From: Bermanella marisrubri
Lineage (GTDB): Bacteria > Pseudomonadota > Gammaproteobacteria > Pseudomonadales > Oceanobacteraceae
Length of the DNA stretch: 64,000 bases
NCBI RefSeq assembly: GCF_012295615.1
Contig: NZ_CP051183.1
Span: 1,391,001 to 1,455,000, forward strand
Direction of reading: 5' to 3'
Shown: positions 1-9,441 of the stretch, piece by piece
Numbering within the stretch: the first letter of the stretch is position 1
Layout of the letters: each line of letters starts with the position of its first letter
Made by a program: the position numbers and the translations under genes
Notes under the pieces: model-generated
The model's database searches: none
The model's input: the letters and a program-made list of their open reading frames with translations, nothing else
What the model was told of the DNA's origin: nothing

Positions 1-671
1 AACTAAGTCTTCCGGTGATTTCACTGTAGCAGGGTCTTCCGCCGGATAGGCCTCTGCACGCATGTCGGTTCGAGTGCCACCGGGATTAATACTATTAACA
101 CGTACATTACTCGTGTTTTCTAGTTCTTCCGCCATGGTTTGCATCAAGCCTTCAGTGGCGAATTTTGAAACTGCATAAGCTCCCCAATAAGCTTTCGACT
201 TTCTGCCGACGCTCGAAGAAGTCATAAGAATACTGGCGTCGGCAGGGCTTTGCTCCATAACCGGCAGCAGTGTACGAGCAAGCAGAAAAGTGCTATTCAC
301 ATTGATGTTCATGACACGATTCCAGGTTTGCCAGTTATAGTTGGATAGCGGCGTGCGCTGACCCAATAAACTCGCATTGAGCAATAAACCGTCTAGACGA
401 CCGAATTCTTCATTAATCATATCGCGAAGCTGGAAATACGCTTCTTCGGGTGCATGCTCCAAATCAAACTGAACGATCACAGGTTGTGGCAGCTTTTTCG
501 CCACTAAGTCATCGTGTATGTGATTGAGAGCTTCTTCATTGCGGGCCAACATGATGACAGTGGCACCTGCCTCAGCAAAACCATACACCATGGCACGGCC
601 AATACCTTTGCTAGCGCCTGTCACTAAAATGACACGTTGATCTAGAGGAAGGACTGAGTGTGAGTCTGTCA
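1..671 (-). CDS. yciK: SDR-family oxidoreductase, YciK-like (3' end cut off by window start)
   Basis: Short-chain dehydrogenase/reductase, 223 codons visible; the C-terminus lies outside the window. Translating from the ATG at 669-671 gives a TGASKGIG dinucleotide-binding loop at residues 18-25, an LLLNAS segment near 96-101, a TSSS stretch holding the catalytic serine near 153, and the Tyr166/Lys170 pair of the YxxxK motif. The fold and motifs are certain; the substrate is not known for this family. The identification as YciK rests on its place upstream of mupP and ubiG, which matches Pseudomonas gene order. It is probably cytoplasmic and transcribed with the genes to its right on the minus strand. 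Confidence 0.85.
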
Positions 672-752
672 TAGGATTATCCGAGCTGATTGTTCACTTT
701 GGAGCGGTCATTCGTTGCCGCTTGCCGTGTTTAGCTAATATTAGAGCGGCAC

Positions 753-1460
753 TTATTGGCGTTCGCGGCGCATTGTAACTGAAATCAGATGTTGCGCCAG
801 TGCTTCGCTTGTCGCAAAGGTCTGATCAGCTTGCCATGATTTCGCTTCTTGGGGGCTTCCGACATAACCGAATTCGCAGGCCAGTGTTGTCATACTCGCG
901 GCTTTACCTGCTTGAATATCGCGTAGATGATCGCCAACATAGATGCAGTTACTTGCGTTTACTGACATCTCCTTGCAAGCCAGCAGTAGCGCTTCAGGAT
1001 TGGGTTTTCGATGCGTAACGTCATCCGGACAAACTAAACTGTCTATGTAATCCTCAAGAACACCATGATTGATTTTTAGCTGTTTTAGTAGGGCATCGGC
1101 GTACAAGCGAGGTTTATTTGTGACGATGGCGGCTGGAATGCCTTGTTCTTTGAAGTGCAGCAACATCGCGTCAAACCCAGGAAATAGTCGGGTTTCTTGC
1201 GCTACATTTTGAAGGTATAGGTCCAATAGTCTCTGACGTTGTCGAGCATATTCGGGATGACCTTCGTCTATATCATAAGCTAGGTTGATCAAGGCGCGGG
1301 CACCATTGCTGACAACTGAGCGAACGCTTTCATAGGAGAGGGCGTCCAAGCCATCGGCCATACGCATCTCATTAATCACCACAAAGAAATCAGGAGCGGT
1401 GTCGACCAAGGTGCCATCAAGATCGAATAAAACTGCGTCATAGTGTTTGTTTTCGATCAT
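753..1460 (-). CDS. mupP: HAD phosphatase, N-acetylmuramic acid 6-phosphate phosphatase (MupP) / Gph-like
   Basis: 235-aa HAD-superfamily hydrolase. Motif I is DLDGT with nucleophile Asp13 and general acid Asp15; motif II is around IVTNKP; the motif III lysine is in HRKPNPE; motif IV is GDHLRDIQAG. By sequence it looks like phosphoglycolate phosphatase. In pseudomonads the protein in exactly this position beside ubiG is MupP, which dephosphorylates MurNAc-6-phosphate in cell-wall recycling, so I prefer that name. Its start codon overlaps the ubiG stop by one base (TAATG), indicating translational coupling. The alternative function (Gph) cannot be excluded from sequence alone. Confidence 0.85.
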   Translation of the reverse strand: MIENKHYDAVLFDLDGTLVDTAPDFFVVINEMRMADGLDALSYESVRSVVSNGARALINLAYDIDEGHPEYARQRQRLLDLYLQNVAQETRLFPGFDAMLLHFKEQGIPAAIVTNKPRLYADALLKQLKINHGVLEDYIDSLVCPDDVTHRKPNPEALLLACKEMSVNASNCIYVGDHLRDIQAGKAASMTTLACEFGYVGSPQEAKSWQADQTFATSEALAQHLISVTMRRERQ

Positions 1461-2167
1461 TATTCACCGCTCGCGGGTTTGCAGGTTTGCAACAGATAAT
1501 TAACGTCGGTATCTCGCGCTAGCTTGTACGTTTTAGTGATCGGGTTGTAGGTCATGCCTTTTAATTCACCCACTTGAAGACCAGCCTCTCGACAATACTT
1601 TGCTAATTCACTCGGGCGAATGAACTTACGATAATCATGGGTGCCCTTTGGCAGCATATTTAACACATATTCCGCACCAATGATTGCTAGCAAGTAGCTT
1701 TTAGGATTGCGATTAAGTGTTGAGAAAAATACATGGCCGCCGGGTTTGCATAAATCAAAACAGGCTTTAACAATAGAGGCGGGATCAGGCACATGCTCCA
1801 ACACCTCTAAGCAGGTAACGACATCGAAACTTGCAGGTTCTTGTTCGGCTAACTCTTCGACCGGTAATTGCTTATAGTCAATGTTTAACTGTGACTCCAA
1901 GGCGTGTAATTTAGCAACCGTCAAAGGAGCTTCACCCATATCAAGACCGGTGACCTGAGCACCCCGTTGCGCCATGGCTTCGCTTAAAATACCACCGCCA
2001 CAGCCTACATCTAAAACACGTTTTCCTGCTAAACCTGCGTGACCATCAATAAAATTGGTACGTAGTGGGTTAATGTCGTGCAGTGGCTTGAATTCACTTT
2101 CTTTATCCCACCAGCGACTGGCGAGTGCTTCGAATTTCGCGACTTCTGATTGATCTACATTTGCCAT
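1460..2167 (-). CDS. ubiG: Ubiquinone biosynthesis O-methyltransferase UbiG
   Basis: 235-aa class I SAM-dependent methyltransferase that does both O-methylations of the ubiquinone ring (on the 2-polyprenyl-6-hydroxyphenol and the demethylubiquinol). The SAM-binding motif [14 protein letters not shown], is at residues 51-63. The N-terminal [10 protein letters not shown] region and the [10 protein letters not shown] segment are typical of UbiG. Full family length. It overlaps mupP by one base. A palindromic repeat cluster separates it from the upstream amidohydrolase, so it may have its own promoter there. Confidence 0.95.
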   Translation of the reverse strand: MANVDQSEVAKFEALASRWWDKESEFKPLHDINPLRTNFIDGHAGLAGKRVLDVGCGGGILSEAMAQRGAQVTGLDMGEAPLTVAKLHALESQLNIDYKQLPVEELAEQEPASFDVVTCLEVLEHVPDPASIVKACFDLCKPGGHVFFSTLNRNPKSYLLAIIGAEYVLNMLPKGTHDYRKFIRPSELAKYCREAGLQVGELKGMTYNPITKTYKLARDTDVNYLLQTCKPASGE

Positions 2168-2203
2168 AATTATTTAGTGCTTAAATTTTAATGTTTAAAT
2201 TAT

Positions 2204-2367
2204 CGTCATTCCTGCGAAGGCGGGAACTATTTTTAATAGTATTTTATTGTTTAGTGCTTACTTTGTTGTCATTCCCGCGAAGGCGGGAATCCATTTTATT
2301 AATTTTGAATGTTGAGTTGTAAATGATGGATTCTCCGGTCTATCGCTTCGCGACGCCGGAGAATGAC
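2204..2367 (+). repeat. Three palindromic repeats between ubiG and the amidohydrolase
   Basis: Two type A elements (2204-2226, slightly degenerate, and 2268-2293) with the core ATTCCCGCGAAGGCGGGAAT. One type B element lies in the opposite orientation (2327-2367), with arms ATTCTCCGG and CCGGAGAAT enclosing an inner TCGC-rich hairpin. The left flank carries T/G-rich heptamers (TTGAATG, TTGAGTT) and the right flank, to about 2445, carries A/C-rich heptamers (ATTCAAC, ATTCACA). No gene is present. Confidence 0.9.
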
Positions 2368-2419
2368 GGCCAACCAATAATTCAACACCCATCATTCACA
2401 ATTCAACACGAAAATAATC

Positions 2420-3739
2420 TCATAGCTCATCATTCACAATTCGATTCGACCAGTCTTGCGCTAACTCAATTAACTGCGATTCATTTAAATGGCAAAATTG
2501 CCCGTTTTTTATTTGTTGGCGTCCAGCTACCCAAACATGGTTAACGCGGTGGCCTGTGTTATAGGCCAAATGAGAAACCGGATCAAATACTGGCTGTGCC
2601 GCAATATGATTAAATGAGATAGCAATCATATCCGCTTGCTTGCCGTTGGCCAATGAACCAATTTGATCTTCCATGCCCAATGCTTTTGCACCGTTAATCG
2701 TTGCCATTTTTAAAGCATCGATTGCTGGGATGGCTGAAGCGTCTTTTGCCACGGCTTTGGCTAGAAGAGCAGCAGTATGTAATTCACCAAACATGTTTAG
2801 ATCGTTGTTGCTAGCGCTGCCGTCGGTTCCAAGAGCGACATTGATGCCGTTTTGAGAAAGTTTATGAATCGGGCAGAAACCACTGGCCAGTTTTAAATTC
2901 GACTCAGGGCAGTGAATCACATGGACTCCATTGCGTTTTAATATTTCTACGTCAGTCTCATTGACCTGAGTTACGTGAACCGCTTGTACATCAGGACCAA
3001 AAAAATTCAAATCTTCTAAGCGTTCAGTGGGGCGTTTTCCTGTTTTCTCTAATGCATCAGCCACTTCGAATTCGGTTTCATGCAAATGGATTTGAATGGG
3101 CAAACCGAGTTGATTGCTCAGCGTACGAATTTTGTTCAAAGGTTCGTCACTGACGGTGTAGGGCGCATGCGGACCAAAGCCAATATTGATGAGTGGATGG
3201 TGTTTAAATTCATCGTGGGCTTTGACAATTTTTTCAATGTAATCATCCGAGCCAGATCCATAGGGAGTTGGGAAGTCCAGTACCGGTCCATAGCACGTTG
3301 CACGCATCCCTATTTCGGCACTGACGTTCGCAACGGCATCAGGGTAGAAATACATATCACTGAAGCAGGTCGTACCGGACTGTAGCATTTCAGCGATGGC
3401 GATTTTTGCACCATCAGCGACGAAGTCTTCACTGACCCATTTACCCTCTGCGGGCCATATATGATCGTTTAGCCATTCCATCAGTGGCAAGTCGTCGGCT
3501 AAACCTTTGAACAAATTCATCGCCACATGCCCATGGGTGTTGATTAGCCCAGGCATCAGCAACTGATCATCCAATGCTATATGTTTGGCCTCAGGGAATT
3601 CGATCAATGCTTGTTCAGTGAGCATGATGGCTTGGATCACATCCGCCTTCATCACCACGCTGTGATTAACAAGTACATCATCCGATTCCATGGTGAGTAA
3701 CCACTTAGGTGACAATATAATGGATTTCGGATTGGCCAT
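2420..3739 (-). CDS. TRZ/ATZ-family amidohydrolase (probable 5'-methylthioadenosine / S-adenosylhomocysteine deaminase)
   Basis: 439-aa amidohydrolase-fold deaminase. Metal ligands are visible: H69-G-H71 after the PGLINTHGH strand, His218 in the HLHE motif, His276, and Asp306 in LGTDGSAS. The characterised Pseudomonas protein in this position deaminates methylthioadenosine, so purine-nucleoside deamination in the methylthioadenosine salvage pathway is the likely role. An AAGGAG ribosome-binding site lies about 7 bases before the ATG. In Pseudomonas mtnA sits between this gene and gyrA; here it is absent and gyrA follows directly, divergently oriented. Chlorohydrolases of other specificity share the fold, so the substrate is inferred. 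Confidence 0.8.
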   Translation of the reverse strand: MANPKSIILSPKWLLTMESDDVLVNHSVVMKADVIQAIMLTEQALIEFPEAKHIALDDQLLMPGLINTHGHVAMNLFKGLADDLPLMEWLNDHIWPAEGKWVSEDFVADGAKIAIAEMLQSGTTCFSDMYFYPDAVANVSAEIGMRATCYGPVLDFPTPYGSGSDDYIEKIVKAHDEFKHHPLINIGFGPHAPYTVSDEPLNKIRTLSNQLGLPIQIHLHETEFEVADALEKTGKRPTERLEDLNFFGPDVQAVHVTQVNETDVEILKRNGVHVIHCPESNLKLASGFCPIHKLSQNGINVALGTDGSASNNDLNMFGELHTAALLAKAVAKDASAIPAIDALKMATINGAKALGMEDQIGSLANGKQADMIAISFNHIAAQPVFDPVSHLAYNTGHRVNHVWVAGRQQIKNGQFCHLNESQLIELAQDWSNRIVNDEL

Positions 3740-3940
3740 TATGAGACTCCTTAGCCTTGAGGTGTATAAAAATCATACCGCTTGTACGTCAGTATACCGG
3801 ATTTGGGTGTATTTTAGCGCCATTAATTGGAGCTAATGCCTTGATTTGTGGTAAAGTTCTGGGCTTCGCGAAATAACAATAACACCGGTTTAGATACGTT
3901 CGATAGTCTCGAGCGACTTCGGTAAACAAGGGATACCTGC

Positions 3941-6547
3941 ATGGGTGACTTAAGTAAAGAAATCCTGCCCGTAAATATTGAAGACGAGCTGAAACAATCC
4001 TACATGGATTACGCCATGAGCGTAATCGTGGGTCGTGCGTTACCAGACGTTCGTGACGGGTTAAAACCTGTTCACCGTCGTGTACTTCACGCCATGAACA
4101 TTCTGAATAACGACTGGAATAAACCTTACAAAAAATCGGCCCGTGTGGTGGGTGATGTAATCGGTAAATACCACCCACACGGCGATAGCGCGGTTTATGA
4201 CACAATCGTTCGAATGGCCCAGCCATTTGCGATGCGTTACACATTGGTTGACGGTCAAGGCAACTTTGGCTCCATTGACGGTGATAGCGCTGCGGCAATG
4301 CGTTATACCGAAGTGCGTATGGCAAAAATCGCACATGAGATGCTGGCGGATATCGATAAAGAAACCGTTAATTTTGTCGACAACTACGACGGTACTGAAC
4401 AAATCCCTGAAGTATTGCCGACACGAATCCCATCACTATTGGTGAATGGCTCTAGTGGTATTGCAGTGGGTATGGCAACAAATATCCCACCTCATAACTT
4501 AACTGAGGTGATCACTGGTTGTTTAGCATTGATTGAAAATCCAGAAATCGATGTTGATGGTCTGATGCAATACATCACAGGCCCTGATTTCCCAACAGCA
4601 GCCCTCATTAACGGTCGCGACGGTATTGTTGATGCCTATCGCACAGGCCGTGGTCGTATTCAAATGCGTGCCCGTCATCATTTTGAGATGGATGATAAGA
4701 ACGGTAAAGAATCGATTATCTTTACTGAGATCCCGTACCAGGTGAACAAAGCTCGTTTGATTGAAAAAATCGCTGAGCTAGTAAAAGACAAAAAAATCGA
4801 AGGGATTACTGAGCTTCGCGATGAGTCCGATAAAGATGGTATGCGCATCGTTGTTGAATTGCGCCGTGGTGAAGTGCCTGAAGTAGTACTGAATAATCTA
4901 TTTGCACAAACTCAGCTGCAAACCGTATTCGGTATTAATACGGTGGCTCTAGTAGATGGTCAGCCGAAGATTCTAAACCTGAAGGATATGTTGGAAGCCT
5001 TCGTACGTCACCGCCGTGAAGTGGTGACACGCCGTACGATTTATGATCTGCGAAAAGCCCGCGAGCGCGGTCATATTTTAGAAGGTCTAGCAGTGGCGCT
5101 GGCGAATATCGATCCTGTCATCGCAACCATTAAAGCGTCTCCAACAGCGGCCGAAGCTAAAGACAAGCTAATCAGTACGGCTTGGCAACCAGGTGATGTC
5201 ATGGAAATGCTGGAGCGTGCAGGTCCTGATGCGTGTCGTCCTGATGATTTAGATCCGCAATTTGGCTTCCGTGATGGTAATTACTATCTTTCACCTGCTC
5301 AGGCTCAAGCCATTTTGGATATGCGTCTTCAGAAGTTGACCGGCCTAGAGCACGACAAGCTTATCGACGAATACAAAGTCAAAGTAGATGAAATAGCAGA
5401 ATACTTGCAGATTCTTGCTAGTCACGAGCGCTTGATGGAAGTGATTCGTGAGGAATTAGAAAGCATTAAAGATGAGTACGGCGATGGACGTCTGACAGAA
5501 ATTGTTGAAACGCGCCGTCATTTAACGATGGAAGATTTAATTGCTGAAGAAGATATGGTGGTGACGCTGTCTCATGGTGGTTACGCCAAGATTCAGCCAG
5601 TAACTGATTACCAAGCTCAGCGCCGAGGCGGTCGTGGAAAGTCTGCTTCTGCTATTAAAGATGAAGACTTTATCGAGCATTTATTAGTAGCGAATACCCA
5701 CGATACCATCCTCTGCTTTAGTAATGCTGGTAAAGTTTATTGGTTAAAGGTTTACGATATTCCAGTGGCCAGTCGTCAAAGTCGCGGTCGTCCAATCGTT
5801 AATCTATTGCCGCTTGAGCAAGATGAATGGATCACAACGATTCTGCCTGTTCGGGAGTACACAGAAGGCCACTACATCTTTATGGCGACCAGCAAGGGCA
5901 CAGTGAAGAAAACTGACCTTACAGCGTTTTCTCGTCCACGCTCTAGCGGTTTGATTGCTTTAGAGTTGGAAGAAGGTGACACCTTGATGGGTGCTGAAAT
6001 TACCGACGGCAACCAAGATGTATTGCTCATGAGCGACGTGGGTAAAGCGGTTCGTTTTGCTGAAAGTAATGTTCGTGCCATGGGGCGCACCGCACGCGGT
6101 GTTCGTGGTATCAAGATGCAAGACGATCAAAAAGTCGTTTCACTAATGATTCCAAAAGAAGGTGCCACCGTACTGACCGCTAGTGAGCATGGTTATGGTA
6201 AGCGTACCGACGTAGACGAATTCCCAACCAAAGGCCGCGGTACACAGGGTGTTATCGGTATGGTCACTAACGACCGCAATGGTAAGTTGGTGGGTGCTGT
6301 GCAAGTGTTTGATGGCAATGAAATTATGCTGATCACAAACCAAGGTACTCTAGTTCGTACTCGCGTGAGTGAGGTGTCTACTCTTGGTCGAAATACTCAA
6401 GGTGTCACCCTAATTCGTGTTCAAGAAGGCGAGCGTTTAGTGGGTATTGCGCCGATTATGGATGAAGACGAAGATATGGATTCGGTTGTGAATGAGCAAA
6501 CTCTACCTGCGGAAGATGACTCCGAAGAAGCCAGCGGTGAGGAATAA
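3941..6547 (+). CDS. gyrA: DNA gyrase subunit A
   Basis: 868-aa ATP-dependent type II topoisomerase subunit that cuts and rejoins DNA. Catalytic Tyr122 is in AMRYTE. The quinolone-resistance region [10 protein letters not shown] carries Ser83 and Asp87 at E. coli numbering, the drug-sensitive residues. The GyrA box QRRGGRG opens the C-terminal beta-pinwheel domain. The C-terminal tail is strongly acidic. An AAGGGA Shine-Dalgarno sequence precedes the ATG. wzz begins 3 bases after its stop, so the two are probably cotranscribed. A 200-bp divergent intergenic region lies upstream; I could not identify a convincing sigma-70 promoter there. Confidence 0.99.
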   Translation: MGDLSKEILPVNIEDELKQSYMDYAMSVIVGRALPDVRDGLKPVHRRVLHAMNILNNDWNKPYKKSARVVGDVIGKYHPHGDSAVYDTIVRMAQPFAMRYTLVDGQGNFGSIDGDSAAAMRYTEVRMAKIAHEMLADIDKETVNFVDNYDGTEQIPEVLPTRIPSLLVNGSSGIAVGMATNIPPHNLTEVITGCLALIENPEIDVDGLMQYITGPDFPTAALINGRDGIVDAYRTGRGRIQMRARHHFEMDDKNGKESIIFTEIPYQVNKARLIEKIAELVKDKKIEGITELRDESDKDGMRIVVELRRGEVPEVVLNNLFAQTQLQTVFGINTVALVDGQPKILNLKDMLEAFVRHRREVVTRRTIYDLRKARERGHILEGLAVALANIDPVIATIKASPTAAEAKDKLISTAWQPGDVMEMLERAGPDACRPDDLDPQFGFRDGNYYLSPAQAQAILDMRLQKLTGLEHDKLIDEYKVKVDEIAEYLQILASHERLMEVIREELESIKDEYGDGRLTEIVETRRHLTMEDLIAEEDMVVTLSHGGYAKIQPVTDYQAQRRGGRGKSASAIKDEDFIEHLLVANTHDTILCFSNAGKVYWLKVYDIPVASRQSRGRPIVNLLPLEQDEWITTILPVREYTEGHYIFMATSKGTVKKTDLTAFSRPRSSGLIALELEEGDTLMGAEITDGNQDVLLMSDVGKAVRFAESNVRAMGRTARGVRGIKMQDDQKVVSLMIPKEGATVLTASEHGYGKRTDVDEFPTKGRGTQGVIGMVTNDRNGKLVGAVQVFDGNEIMLITNQGTLVRTRVSEVSTLGRNTQGVTLIRVQEGERLVGIAPIMDEDEDMDSVVNEQTLPAEDDSEEASGEE

Positions 6548-6550
6548 TCG

Positions 6551-7717
6551 ATGACGGAAGGATATGTCGAAGAGCAATTAGATAATCGTCCAAATAATTC
6601 AGATGAAATTGATTTATTTGATTTATGGGATGATGTTGTCGAAAACAAGGTCTGGGTTTTAGCTGGTTTGCTTGGCTGTATTATCTTGGCGGCATTATAT
6701 CTATTGCGTGCTACTGAGATTTTTGAAACTCAAGTGGTTATTAAGCCGCCATCGGATGTTCATGTGTTGGAATTGAATCCACCTCAGTTGAGTGCGACAA
6801 AGCTCAGTAGTAAGGGCGAGGCAGTCATATATGAGGACGAGATATTTGGGCTAACTGCCGAACAGGCCTATCAAGAAGCGCAGAAGGCCGTCTTGTCTAA
6901 AGAATATCGAAAAGCTTTTTTTAAGGATCACATTCCTGTTATTGAGGAGTTCGGTACGGTTTATAGTGACAAGCTATTGATGAATCAGAACTTTGCCAAC
7001 TTCGATAGGCTTTTCTCTTTTTCTGTTTCCAATGCTAAAAAAGATACAGAGCAGTTTACCAAGCTAAGCTTTGAATTCCCTGATTCCCAAGAAAGTGCCG
7101 AGCTGTTAAACGCGTTTGTTGTGTATGCTTTGGTTAAAAAACTTGAGGAAATCAAAACAACGCTTTCAGGTAAGGTACAGGCAGAAATTTTAAATCTACA
7201 GTATCAAGTAGATAAGCTAAAAGAAGAGTATAAGGGTGAGCGCAATCGCACCCTATTATTACTTAATGAAGCGAAACACATTGCTGAAAAAGTAGGTATC
7301 AACAAGCCAGCATTTGATAAAAATCAAGTGTTAACTGAAGAGCCGCCTTTGTATATGTATGGCTCTAAAGCGTTGAATGCAGAAATTGGTGCTATCAAGA
7401 ATCGAGATTCAATGGCAAAAGATCTTTCCTTTGGTGAAGAATACTTTATCGAAGGCGTTTCTCAGTTGCTTTATCGTATTGATCAGCTGAAAAAACTGGA
7501 AGTAGATTACTCAAAAGTAAAACTCGCATTGATCGACGAGGAGGCTATTCCGCCAACTTCCCCAATCAAGCCGAAGAAATTACTTATTTTAGCGCTAGCA
7601 GGTGTCGCAGGCTTGTTTGGCGGTATAATGCTAGCCCTAATAATGGCGGCTTTTAAGCGACATAAAGAAGCTCGTCGTCGCAGAGCGTTAAAGCGTTTAG
7701 AAAAGAAGAACGGATAA
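6551..7717 (+). CDS. wzz: Wzz-type polysaccharide chain-length determinant
   Basis: 388-aa polysaccharide co-polymerase. It has one transmembrane segment near residues 34-52, a long periplasmic region with heptad-rich coiled-coil stretches (about 160-320), a proline-rich PPTSPIKP motif, and a second transmembrane segment near 344-367 followed by a basic cytoplasmic tail. This is the family's usual architecture. It sets the length of Wzy-made polymers. It starts 3 bases after gyrA and its stop directly abuts the serC ATG, so it sits in a housekeeping operon rather than in the glycan cluster 20 kb away. Confidence 0.85.
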   Translation: MTEGYVEEQLDNRPNNSDEIDLFDLWDDVVENKVWVLAGLLGCIILAALYLLRATEIFETQVVIKPPSDVHVLELNPPQLSATKLSSKGEAVIYEDEIFGLTAEQAYQEAQKAVLSKEYRKAFFKDHIPVIEEFGTVYSDKLLMNQNFANFDRLFSFSVSNAKKDTEQFTKLSFEFPDSQESAELLNAFVVYALVKKLEEIKTTLSGKVQAEILNLQYQVDKLKEEYKGERNRTLLLLNEAKHIAEKVGINKPAFDKNQVLTEEPPLYMYGSKALNAEIGAIKNRDSMAKDLSFGEEYFIEGVSQLLYRIDQLKKLEVDYSKVKLALIDEEAIPPTSPIKPKKLLILALAGVAGLFGGIMLALIMAAFKRHKEARRRRALKRLEKKNG

Positions 7718-8800
7718 ATGAGTCGAGTTTATAATTTTTGTGCAGGCCCTGCGGCCTTGCCGACCGCGGTTCTCGAGAAGGCATCAGCAGAGATGCTAGA
7801 CTGGAACGGTATGGGACTGTCTGTAATGGAAATGTCTCATCGTAGTGACGAGTATGTTTCGATAGCACAAAAAGCCGAGCAGGACTTACGCGATTTATTG
7901 CATATTCCTAGTAACTATAAAGTGTTGTTTATGCAGGGTGGTGCAACCGCCCAGTTCGCTATGATCCCATTGAATTTGTTGGGCGATAAAAAAAGTGCGG
8001 ATTACATTAATACCGGTCAGTGGTCTGCTAAGGCTATTAAAGAAGCGTCACGATATTGTGACGTGAAGGTTGTAGCGAGTTCGGAAGATAAAAACTTTAG
8101 TTATGCTCCAACACAATCAGATTTAAACTTAAATCCTGATGCCGCCTATGTGCATTACACTCCCAATGAAACGATTGGGGGAGTTGCGTTTGATTACATT
8201 CCCGAAACTGGAGATGTTCCGTTAGTAGCAGACTTTTCCTCTTCTATTTTAAGTGAGGAGTTGGACGTTTCTAAGTTCGGTATGATTTACGCGGGGGCTC
8301 AGAAGAACATAGGTCCGGCAGGTTTATGTATTGTGATTATTCGTGAAGATCTATTAGGCGACGCACGAACTGAAACGCCGACCTCCATGAATTATAAAGT
8401 GGCAGCGGATAATGACTCAATGTATAACACGCCGCCAACCTACTCTTGGTATTTAGCAGGCTTGGTGTTTGAGTGGTTAAAGCAGCAGGGTGGGGTGAAA
8501 GGCATTGCTGTGATTAACGATCGCAAAGCCAGTAAACTGTACAAATATATTGATCAAAGTGATTTTTATGCGAATCCAGTGGCCGTCAATAACAGATCTA
8601 AAATGAACGTACCTTTCACTCTCAAGAATAGTGATTTAGACAAAGCGTTTTTGCAGGGTGCCGATAAAGCCGGTTTGTTGAATTTAAAAGGGCATCGCAG
8701 TGTTGGTGGTATGCGTGCGAGTATTTACAACGCCGTACCAGAAGAGGCGGTAGATGCATTAATTGCCTACATGGATGAATTTGCTAATAGTAATAGTTAG
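7718..8800 (+). CDS. serC: Phosphoserine aminotransferase
   Basis: 360-aa class V PLP aminotransferase converting 3-phosphohydroxypyruvate to phosphoserine (serine synthesis), also used in pyridoxal phosphate synthesis. The N-terminal NFCAGPAALP and the PLP-lysine region GAQKNIGPAG are diagnostic. The ATG follows the wzz TAA with no gap, implying coupling. A 640-bp repeat-filled gap separates it from pheA, which in Pseudomonas is nearly adjacent. Confidence 0.98.
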   Translation: MSRVYNFCAGPAALPTAVLEKASAEMLDWNGMGLSVMEMSHRSDEYVSIAQKAEQDLRDLLHIPSNYKVLFMQGGATAQFAMIPLNLLGDKKSADYINTGQWSAKAIKEASRYCDVKVVASSEDKNFSYAPTQSDLNLNPDAAYVHYTPNETIGGVAFDYIPETGDVPLVADFSSSILSEELDVSKFGMIYAGAQKNIGPAGLCIVIIREDLLGDARTETPTSMNYKVAADNDSMYNTPPTYSWYLAGLVFEWLKQQGGVKGIAVINDRKASKLYKYIDQSDFYANPVAVNNRSKMNVPFTLKNSDLDKAFLQGADKAGLLNLKGHRSVGGMRASIYNAVPEEAVDALIAYMDEFANSNS

Positions 8801-8856
8801 TGTTGAGTCGTGAGTGTTCGATGATTTATTTATTGATACTTATGTCAAACAATATC

Positions 8857-9386
8857 GTCATTCTCCGGCGTCGCGAAGCGACATGGACCGGAGAATCTAT
8901 TTAATTTGTATTGAGTTTGGAATGTTAAGTGTTGATTTTTACATGTCATTCCCGATTCGATAGGTAGTCCATTGGACGAAATGAAATAAATTGGATGGAT
9001 TCTCAGTCAAGCTGAGAATGACGAATACAACCTGTCGTTCCCGACTTGATCGGGAATCCATTGAGCGGTATGAAATAAATTGGATGGATTCTCAGTCAAG
9101 CTGAGAATGACGAATACAACCTGTCGTTCCCGACTTGATCGGGAATCCATTGAGCGGTATGAAATAAATTGGATGGATTCTCAGTCAAGCTGAGAATGAC
9201 GAATACAACCTGTCGTTCCCGACTTGATCGGGAATCCATTGAGCGGTATGAAATAAATTGGATGGATTCTCAGTCAAGCTGGGAATGACGAATACAACCT
9301 GTCGTTCCCGACTTGATCGGGAATCCATTGAGCGGTATGAAATAAACTAGATGGATTCTTAGTCAAGCTGAGAATGACGATAAACT
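8857..9386 (+). repeat. Repeat array in the serC-pheA gap, including an 89-bp tandem repeat
   Basis: One type B palindrome lies at 8857-8898. An array follows in which the unit CTGTCGTTCCCGACTTGATC... begins at 9032, 9121, 9210 and 9299: exact 89-bp periods, nearly identical copies, preceded by a more divergent copy from about 8945. Each unit is an inverted pair: a type C palindrome (ATTCCC/GGGAAT arms with a GACTTGATC centre), a spacer containing GAGCGGTATGAAATAAA, then a type D palindrome (ATTCTCAG/CTGAGAAT arms). Left and right flanks carry T/G-rich and A/C-rich heptamers. No gene lies in the gap 8801-9441. Confidence 0.95.
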
Positions 9387-9441
9387 AAATACTAAGCATT
9401 AATAACCAAACAAAGTTGGCTGTTAAAACTGAGAATAAACA

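Noticed and set aside
3740-3940. gyrA promoter
   Set aside because: TTGTAC and TATTTT hexamers are present but their spacing (22 bp) is wrong; nothing convincing was found.
3789-4334. 181-residue reverse-strand open frame over the gyrA start
   Set aside because: Shadow of the strongly coding gyrA strand; no recognisable motif.
8945-9386. Regularly spaced repeats resembling a CRISPR array
   Set aside because: The whole 89-bp unit is repeated, including the segment that would be the spacer. There are no unique spacers and no cas genes.
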